Source: Dactylosporangium siamense
GTDB taxonomy: Bacteria > Actinomycetota > Actinomycetes > Mycobacteriales > Micromonosporaceae
DNA: 64,000 bases
Assembly: GCF_016862795.1 (NCBI RefSeq)
Contig: NZ_BONQ01000076.1
Span: 1-64,000, forward strand
Direction: 5' to 3'
Shown here: in pieces, positions 58,823 through 64,000 of the stretch
Layout of the letters: each line of letters opens with the position of its first letter
Numbering within the stretch: the first letter of the stretch is position 1
Notes under the pieces: generated by a model
Seen by the model: the letters and a program-made list of their open reading frames with translations, nothing else
The model's database searches: none
Told to the model about the DNA's origin: nothing
Program-made: the position numbers and the translations under genes

Positions 58823-60652
58823 TCACCGGGACCCTCCGTGCACCGTCCCGGCGGATCCGGTGCCGCGACGGACTGGTTCAGCGCAGGCCAGCAGCTTCCC
58901 GCGCGGCAGGAACTCGATCGCCGTCGCCGCCCCGATCTCCGCCATCGGCGTGAACGTGTGCCCGAGCGCGCCCAGCGCCGTGCCCGGCCCGGCGATGAAG
59001 GCCGGCTCCGCGACCACGGCCGCGGTGTTGCGCTGGGTGGCCCGGGGCGCGGCGAGCGCCTCCGGCAGGGTCATGCCGAGGTCGATCCGGTTGACCAGGA
59101 TCTGCAGCACGGTGGTGACGATCGTCGAGCCGCCGGGGGAGCCGAGCGCGAGGAACGGCCGCCCGTCCTGCAGGACGATCGTCGGGGCCATCGAGCTGCG
59201 CGGCCGCTTGCCGGGGCCGGGCAGGTTCGGGTCGTCGGCGGTGCCCTGGGTGTTGGTGAAGTTGAAGTCGGTCAGCTCGTTGTTGAGCAGGAAGCCGCGG
59301 CCGGGCACCACGATGCCGTTGCCGCCGATCTGCTCGATGGTGAGCGTGTACTCGACGACGTTGCCCCACTTGTCGGCGACGGTCAGGTTGGTCGTCGACT
59401 TGCCGAAGTCGGTCGACGCGCCGCCGGTCGCGGTGGCGCAGGCGTCGTAGCGGCCGTCGGGCACGCCTGGCAGGACCGGTTTCGTGGCGGCGTGCAGCGG
59501 GTCGATCTGGCAGGCCCGCTCGGCCGCGAACCCGTCGGTCAACAGTGCGTCGAGCAGGGGCCGGGGCGTGTAGTCGCCGACGTAGCGGTTGCGGTCGGCG
59601 AACGCGAGGGCGCTGGCCTCCAGGTAGCGGTGCAGCGCCTGGGTGCGGTCGAGGGTGCCCAGGTTGGAGTGTTCGAGGATGTTGAGCGCCTCGCCGACCG
59701 TTGAGCCGCCCGAGGACGGGGTGGCCATGCCGTAGACGTCGTAGCCGCGGTAGACCATGTGGGTCGGCGCGGGCCGGCGGACCTCGTAGGCGCGCAGGTC
59801 GGCCAGGGTCATGCCGCCGGGGCGGATCTCGTACTGCCACGGCAGCGCCGGGCTCGCGGCGACCGGCGGGTGCTGGACGGCCTGGACGATGTCGCGGCCC
59901 ACCTCGCCGCCGTAGAAGGCGTCGATGCCGCGGCGGGCCACCAGGTCGTAGGTCGCGGCGAGGTCGGGGTTGCGCAGCGTGCTGCCGACCGCCGGTGGCT
60001 GACCGCCGGGCAGGAACAGCGCGGCCGTGGGTGTGAACTGGGAGAACGCCGCCGCGTTGTCGCTGACCTGGGTCGCGAACGTCTGGTCCACGGTGAACCC
60101 GCGCCGGGCCACGTCGGCGGCCGGGCGCAGGTTGGTCGCGAGGGACCGCTTGCCCCACCGGTGCAGCGCGGTGTCCCAGGTCGCCAGGGTGCCCGGCACA
60201 CCGGCGGAGATGCCGCTGACCCGGGCCTCCTGAAACGCGTACGGCAGGCCGGTCGCCGGGTTCACGAACGCCGTCGAGGTCATCGACCGCGGCGCGGTCT
60301 CCCGGCCGTCCAGTGTGGACACCTTGCCGCTGCGGGCGTCGTAGTAGACGAAGAACCCGCCGCCGCCGATGCCCGCGGAGAACGGCTCGGTCACGCCGAG
60401 GGTCGCCGCGACCGCGACGGCGGCGTCGACCGCGTTGCCGCCCCGGCGCAACACCTCCAGGCCGACCGCGGTGGCCGTCGGATCGACTGAGCTCACGGCT
60501 CCGCCATAACCGGAAGCCGTAGGCCCGGAAGCGGCAGACCCCGAAGCGGCCGACCCGGAAGCAGTGGACGCAGCAGCGGCGGACGCAGAAGCCGGAGCGA
60601 GCCAGGGCACGAGGAGCAGAGGAACAAGCACAAGCGGGACGAGCCTACGCAC
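58823..60652 (-). CDS. Secreted gamma-glutamyltransferase
   Basis: GTG 60652 follows GGGAGG. The 609-residue proenzyme has a signal peptide (VPLVLVPLLLVPWLAPASAS) and an Ala/Ser-rich linker. The large subunit has GGNAVDAAVAVAATLGVTEP and GGGFFVYYDA. The maturation site lies in SDFGKSTTNLTVADKWGN, where the Thr of TTN starts the small subunit, and the small subunit carries GFLLNNELTDFNF, MAPTIVL and LGSPGGSTI. Gamma-glutamyltransferases cleave glutathione and other gamma-glutamyl amides outside the cell. The TTN in place of the usual TTH is noted as a variant. Confidence 0.9.
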   Translation of the reverse strand: MRRLVPLVLVPLLLVPWLAPASASAAAASTASGSAASGSAASGPTASGYGGAVSSVDPTATAVGLEVLRRGGNAVDAAVAVAATLGVTEPFSAGIGGGGFFVYYDARSGKVSTLDGRETAPRSMTSTAFVNPATGLPYAFQEARVSGISAGVPGTLATWDTALHRWGKRSLATNLRPAADVARRGFTVDQTFATQVSDNAAAFSQFTPTAALFLPGGQPPAVGSTLRNPDLAATYDLVARRGIDAFYGGEVGRDIVQAVQHPPVAASPALPWQYEIRPGGMTLADLRAYEVRRPAPTHMVYRGYDVYGMATPSSGGSTVGEALNILEHSNLGTLDRTQALHRYLEASALAFADRNRYVGDYTPRPLLDALLTDGFAAERACQIDPLHAATKPVLPGVPDGRYDACATATGGASTDFGKSTTNLTVADKWGNVVEYTLTIEQIGGNGIVVPGRGFLLNNELTDFNFTNTQGTADDPNLPGPGKRPRSSMAPTIVLQDGRPFLALGSPGGSTIVTTVLQILVNRIDLGMTLPEALAAPRATQRNTAAVVAEPAFIAGPGTALGALGHTFTPMAEIGAATAIEFLPRGKLLACAEPVRRGTGSAGTVHGGSR

Positions 60653-60691
60653 GGTGCCTCCCGGAGGATCGACGGTGATCGCTCCTCTTGC

Positions 60692-61675
60692 CTACCGTCC
60701 CGGCGCGCCCGGCACAACCCGGAACGTGCGACGGTACGCGCTCGGGGCGACACCGATCGTGGTCTGCAGGTGCTGGCGCAGCGACGCGGCGGTGCCGAGC
60801 CCGGACCGGCGGGCGATCTGCTCCACCGCCAGGTCCGTGCTCTCCAGCAGGCCGCGGGCGTGATCGACCCGCTGTTGCAGCAGCCAGCGGGCCGGACTCA
60901 CCCCGGTCTCCTCGCGGAAACGGCGGGTGAACGTGCGCACACTCATCGTGGCGTACGCGGCCATGTCCTGCAGCGTCAACGGCTCACCCAGCCGCTGCAA
61001 CGCCCACGCGCGGGTCGGCGCGGTGGTCGTGTCGGTGGCGCGGGGCAGGGGCCGCTCGATGTACTGCGCCTGGCCACCCTCCCGCCACGGCGGCACGACG
61101 CTGCGGCGGGCGGCCCGGTTGGCGACCTCGCTGCCGAAGTCGGTGCGCACCACGTGCAGGCACAGGTCGATCCCGGCGCCGACGCCGGCCGAGGTGAGCA
61201 CGTCGCCGTCGTCGATGAACAGCACGTCCGGGTCGAGCTTGACCTGCGGGTACAGGGCGCGGAACTGGTCGGCCCAGCCCCAGTGCGTGGTCGCCGGGCG
61301 GTCGTCGAGCAGTCCGGCGGCGGCGAGCACGAACGCCCCGGTGCAGATCGACATGACCCGGGCGCCGCGGGCCAGCGCATCGCGGAGCACCCCGGCCACC
61401 GAAGGATCGACGGTCGCGTCCTCGACGGGCCCGCCACGGTGGATGCCCGCCACGATCACCGTGTCGGCCACCTCGGTGATCTCCAACCCGTGCTCCGGCA
61501 GCACCTGGAATCCGGCCGCACTGCGCACCGGCAGTGCCCCCGGGCTGCAGACCTGGATGCGGTACAGCCGGTGCCCGTCGTCGCCGCGGGCGGCCCCGAA
61601 GATCTGCGACGGCGTACCGAGGTCGAACGCGACGACACCGTCGAGCGCGATCACGGCCACGAGATGAGAAGCCAT
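60692..61675 (-). CDS. GlxA-type AraC-family regulator with DJ-1/PfpI domain
   Basis: ATG 61675 (MASHLVAVIALDG) is preferred; an upstream in-frame start has no clear site. The 327-residue protein has an N-terminal DJ-1/PfpI domain (DLGTPSQIFGAARG, then VMSICTGAFVLAAAGLLDDR with the Cys in the nucleophile-elbow position) and two C-terminal AraC HTH motifs: LQDMAAYATMSVRTFTRRFR and AVEQIARRSGLGTAASLRQH. Such regulators respond to amines or quaternary ammonium compounds. It diverges from an MFS transporter with 70 bp between and is a likely regulator of it. Confidence 0.88.
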   Translation of the reverse strand: MASHLVAVIALDGVVAFDLGTPSQIFGAARGDDGHRLYRIQVCSPGALPVRSAAGFQVLPEHGLEITEVADTVIVAGIHRGGPVEDATVDPSVAGVLRDALARGARVMSICTGAFVLAAAGLLDDRPATTHWGWADQFRALYPQVKLDPDVLFIDDGDVLTSAGVGAGIDLCLHVVRTDFGSEVANRAARRSVVPPWREGGQAQYIERPLPRATDTTTAPTRAWALQRLGEPLTLQDMAAYATMSVRTFTRRFREETGVSPARWLLQQRVDHARGLLESTDLAVEQIARRSGLGTAASLRQHLQTTIGVAPSAYRRTFRVVPGAPGR

Positions 61676-61745
61676 GGCCCGATTCTTGCGCACTATGGCT
61701 GTCGGGCCACTCGTCCACCCGTACCAAACCCAAGATTATTGTTCT

Positions 61746-63023
61746 GTGAAACGTATCCACCCTGCTTGGACCGTTGCCGTCGTCGCCTTCGTGGCGCTGG
61801 TCGGCGCGGCCGGGTTCCGTGCGACGCCCGGCGTGATGCTGCACCCGCTGCACGAGGAGTTCGGCTGGTCGCTGGGGACCATCTCCCTGGCCGTGTCGAT
61901 CAACCTGCTGCTGTTCGGGCTCACCGCGCCCTTCGCCGCCGCGCTCATGGAACGCTTCGGGATCCGGCGGGTGGTGGCGTACGCGCTGCTCCTGGTCTCC
62001 GCCGGCAGCGGGCTGACCGTGTTCATGCGGCACAGCTGGGAGCTCATCGCGCTGTGGGGGGTGCTGGTAGGTCTCGGCACCGGCTCGATGGCGCTGGCGT
62101 TCGTCGCCACCATCACGGGTCGCTGGTTCGTCAAGCGCCGTGGCCTGATCACCGGCGTCCTGACCGCCGGTGGCGCGGCCGGGCAGCTGGTGTTCCTGCC
62201 GCTGCTGGCGCTGCTGGTCGACGCCCGCGGCTGGCGTGCGGCCGCGCTGACGGTCGCCGGAGCGGCGCTGCTGGTGGTGCCGCTCGTCCTGTGGCGGCTC
62301 CGGGACCACCCGTCCGAGCTGGGCGTGACCGCCTACGGCGCGAGCGAGGAGGACGCCTCGCCGCCGCCGGTGCCGTCCGGCGGTGCGGCCCGGCGAGCGA
62401 TCGGCGCGCTGCGCAGCGCCTCGCGGGTGCCCGCGTTCTGGCTGCTCGCCGGCGGGTTCGCGATCTGCGGGGCGACGACCAACGGGCTCATCGGCACCCA
62501 CTTCATCCCCGCCGCGCACGACCACGGCATGACCGAGCCGGTGGCGGCGTCGCTGCTCGCGCTCATCGGCCTGTTCGACATCGTCGGGACGATCGCGTCC
62601 GGCTGGCTCACCGACCGCATGGACAGCCGGATCCTGCTCGGTTGGTACTACGCGCTGCGCGGCGCGTCGCTGCTGGTGCTGCCGGTGCTGTTCGCCGCGA
62701 CCGTCCGCCCGAGCATGGTGGTCTTCATCCTGTTCTACGGCCTCGACTGGGTGGCGACGGTGCCGCCGACCGTCGCGCTGTGCCGGGAGTACTTCGGCGC
62801 CAGCGGCCCGGTGGTGTTCGGCTGGGTGTTCGCGTCGCACCAGTTCGGCGCGGCGATCGCGGCGACCACGACCGGCCTGCTGCGGGACCGGCTCGGCAAC
62901 TACGACCTGGCCTGGTACATCGCGGGCGGCCTGTCCGTCTCGGCGGCGGCGCTGTCGCTGCTGCTCTTCCGCACCCGGCGGGGCATCGTGGTGCCGGCCC
63001 CGGTCGCGGTGGCGGCCGCCTGA
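61746..63023 (+). CDS. MFS transporter
   Basis: GTG 61746 (MKRIHPAWTVAVVAFVALV) gives 425 residues with about 12 helices and the MFS motif-A-like loop AALMERFGIRRVVAYALLLV. Later helices include GFAICGATTNGLIGTHFIPA and WLTDRMDSRILLGWYYALRG. Monocarboxylate/oxalate-type MFS is a possibility, but the substrate is open. No ribosome site precedes the start, while TATTGT at 61737-61742 could be a -10 element placing transcription start at the GTG, so a leaderless message is possible. Confidence 0.85.
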   Translation: MKRIHPAWTVAVVAFVALVGAAGFRATPGVMLHPLHEEFGWSLGTISLAVSINLLLFGLTAPFAAALMERFGIRRVVAYALLLVSAGSGLTVFMRHSWELIALWGVLVGLGTGSMALAFVATITGRWFVKRRGLITGVLTAGGAAGQLVFLPLLALLVDARGWRAAALTVAGAALLVVPLVLWRLRDHPSELGVTAYGASEEDASPPPVPSGGAARRAIGALRSASRVPAFWLLAGGFAICGATTNGLIGTHFIPAAHDHGMTEPVAASLLALIGLFDIVGTIASGWLTDRMDSRILLGWYYALRGASLLVLPVLFAATVRPSMVVFILFYGLDWVATVPPTVALCREYFGASGPVVFGWVFASHQFGAAIAATTTGLLRDRLGNYDLAWYIAGGLSVSAAALSLLLFRTRRGIVVPAPVAVAAA

Positions 63024-63039
63024 AGCCGGCTGGACGGAC

Positions 63040-63072
63040 GGAGACGCCGGCCGTGGATCGGCCGGCGTCTCC
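63040..63072. terminator. Bidirectional hairpin terminator
   Basis: A perfect 13-bp stem GGAGACGCCGGCC with a 7-nt loop lies between the convergent MFS and surface-protein genes. Confidence 0.88.
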
Positions 63073-63090
63073 GGTGTGTCGCGGTGATGG

Positions 63091-64000
63091 TCAGCCGGTG
63101 CGGCGGCGGGTCCGGCCCGAGAGCAGCAGCCCGCCGCCCGCGAACGTCAGCGCCAGGCCGAGCTGCAGCATCGCCGCGATCGGGGCGCCGGTCACCGCGA
63201 GCGAGCCGGAGCCCGACCGTCCGGTGCCGGCCGGGCTCGCCGCGACCCGGATCGCCATCTTCAGGCTGTGCGGCAGGCCGGCCGGGTCGACCCCCGCCGC
63301 GACCAGCGAGTGCCCGCCGACCACCAGATCCGCCGGCACCCTGACCGGCTTGCTGAAGTTGCCGGCGCCGTCAGTGGTCGCGCTGCCCAGGTTGATCGGC
63401 TGCGAGTAGATGACGATCGTCGCGGTCGAGTACGGCATGAAGCCCGTGCCGATGACCACGATGTCCTGGCTCGGCACGGCGGTGGTAATGATGCCCTTGT
63501 CCGTGGTGAGCGTCAGGCTCGTGTCCGGCACCGTCGTGCTGATCGGCGGTGCAGTCGGGGTCACCGCGTTGGACGGTCCGGCCGGCGCGGAGTTGGCGCC
63601 CGTGCCTTTCGCGACGACCGTGACCGTGTACGTGACGCCCGCGACCCCGCCCATCACGCAGGACGTGTCGGACGCCGAACCGGTCGAGCAGACCGCCTCG
63701 CCGGGGGATGCCGTCGCGATGTATCCCGTGACCGCCGACGTGTCGGCCGGTGCCTGCCACTGGACGCTGAGCTGCGCCACCCCTGCCGTCGCGACCACCT
63801 GACCGGGGGCCGGCGCAGGGGCCGGAGCGGGCGTGGGCGTCGGAGTGGGGGCGGGCGTCGGCTGGCCGACGGTGAACGAGCGCGTCGACTGCGCGGCGGG
63901 CCCATACCCGCCGCTGCCACCCTGGTCGGCGGTGATCGTGCAGGTGCCGGGCGTCAGCAGGGTGACGGTGCTGCCGCTGACCGAGCACACGGCCCCGGTG
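63091..64000 (-). CDS. Cell-surface protein with Ig-like/Fn3 domains and LAVTG anchor (N-terminus outside window)
   Basis: The frame is open at the right edge, so the N-terminus is missing; the visible ~302 residues are the C-terminal part. It shows the end of a bacterial Ig-like repeat (VCSVSGSTVTLLTPGTCTIT), a Pro/Ala/Thr linker, an Fn3-like domain (LSVQWQAPADTSAVTGYIAT) and a further beta-sandwich domain. The end has SGSLAVTGAPIAAML, a hydrophobic helix (MLQLGLALTFAGGGLLL) and a basic tail SGRTRRRTG. LAVTG fits LAxTG, the class E sortase signal of actinomycetes. Probably an adhesin-like wall protein. Confidence 0.8.
   Translation of the reverse strand, partial: TGAVCSVSGSTVTLLTPGTCTITADQGGSGGYGPAAQSTRSFTVGQPTPAPTPTPTPAPAPAPAPGQVVATAGVAQLSVQWQAPADTSAVTGYIATASPGEAVCSTGSASDTSCVMGGVAGVTYTVTVVAKGTGANSAPAGPSNAVTPTAPPISTTVPDTSLTLTTDKGIITTAVPSQDIVVIGTGFMPYSTATIVIYSQPINLGSATTDGAGNFSKPVRVPADLVVGGHSLVAAGVDPAGLPHSLKMAIRVAASPAGTGRSGSGSLAVTGAPIAAMLQLGLALTFAGGGLLLSGRTRRRTG

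Overview
The window is very high-GC DNA with GTG/TTG starts, 4-nt stop/start overlaps, an ESX-type (type VII) secretion module, mycosin, a SARP regulator and a class E sortase-type anchor. It reads as a chromosome of a soil actinomycete. Micromonosporaceae is my best guess from gene content, not from a marker gene.

Region 1 (1-25.6 kb) is a type VII secretion island. A giant gene, cut by the left edge, carries N-terminal hexapeptide repeats, about seven degenerate beta/helix modules, an HEMHH zincin motif and a calpain-like Cys/His/Asn protease domain, and is followed by a SUKH-like candidate immunity gene. Converging on this pair is a leftward series: eight small genes, then eccC, an ESX-associated protein, a PPE-like repeat protein and mycosin. 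Seven of the eight small genes share one previously unnamed module (nine copies in all), usually opened by a zinc ribbon. The eighth shares a YYA domain with the C-terminus of the giant protein. This array looks like a poly-immunity or accessory locus of the secretion system and is the most novel item here. eccB, eccD, eccE and a canonical WXG100 pair are not in the window.

Region 2 (25.6-33.7 kb) is accessory and decaying. It holds a serine-recombinase scrap, a broken HELYH metallopeptidase-like C-terminus stopping 2 nt before a zinc-ribbon gene, and an intact tRNA-Lys(UUU). The 3' end of that tRNA is duplicated 2.75 kb downstream, marking the two attachment sites of an integrated element. 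Inside are a broken secreted NucA/NucB nuclease and two immunity-like genes. Beyond lie a coupled Xre/ImmA pair with a frameshifted third gene, and an intact YefM/YoeB toxin-antitoxin pair with a TGTAC-type operator.

Region 3 (33.7-40.9 kb) is a surface-glycan cluster: an RmlC-like epimerase and a methyltransferase diverge from a DUF2304 protein, a DPM1-like glycosyltransferase and two paralogous large membrane proteins.

Region 4 (41-54.6 kb) holds a translationally coupled GH43-GH92 pair, an alpha/beta hydrolase whose start lies in a 16-bp hairpin, a DUF3073 protein, an SDR/TetR divergent pair with two operators, a monooxygenase fragment, a TsaC-type synthase, a SARP fused to membrane helices and a helix-hairpin-helix, and a secreted mycodextranase-like beta-helix protein.

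Region 5 (54.8-64 kb) is mostly housekeeping and transport: VOC protein, small membrane protein, GNAT, LysE exporter, ECF42-type sigma factor, gamma-glutamyltransferase, GlxA-type regulator, MFS transporter and the C-terminal part of an LAVTG-anchored surface protein cut by the right edge.
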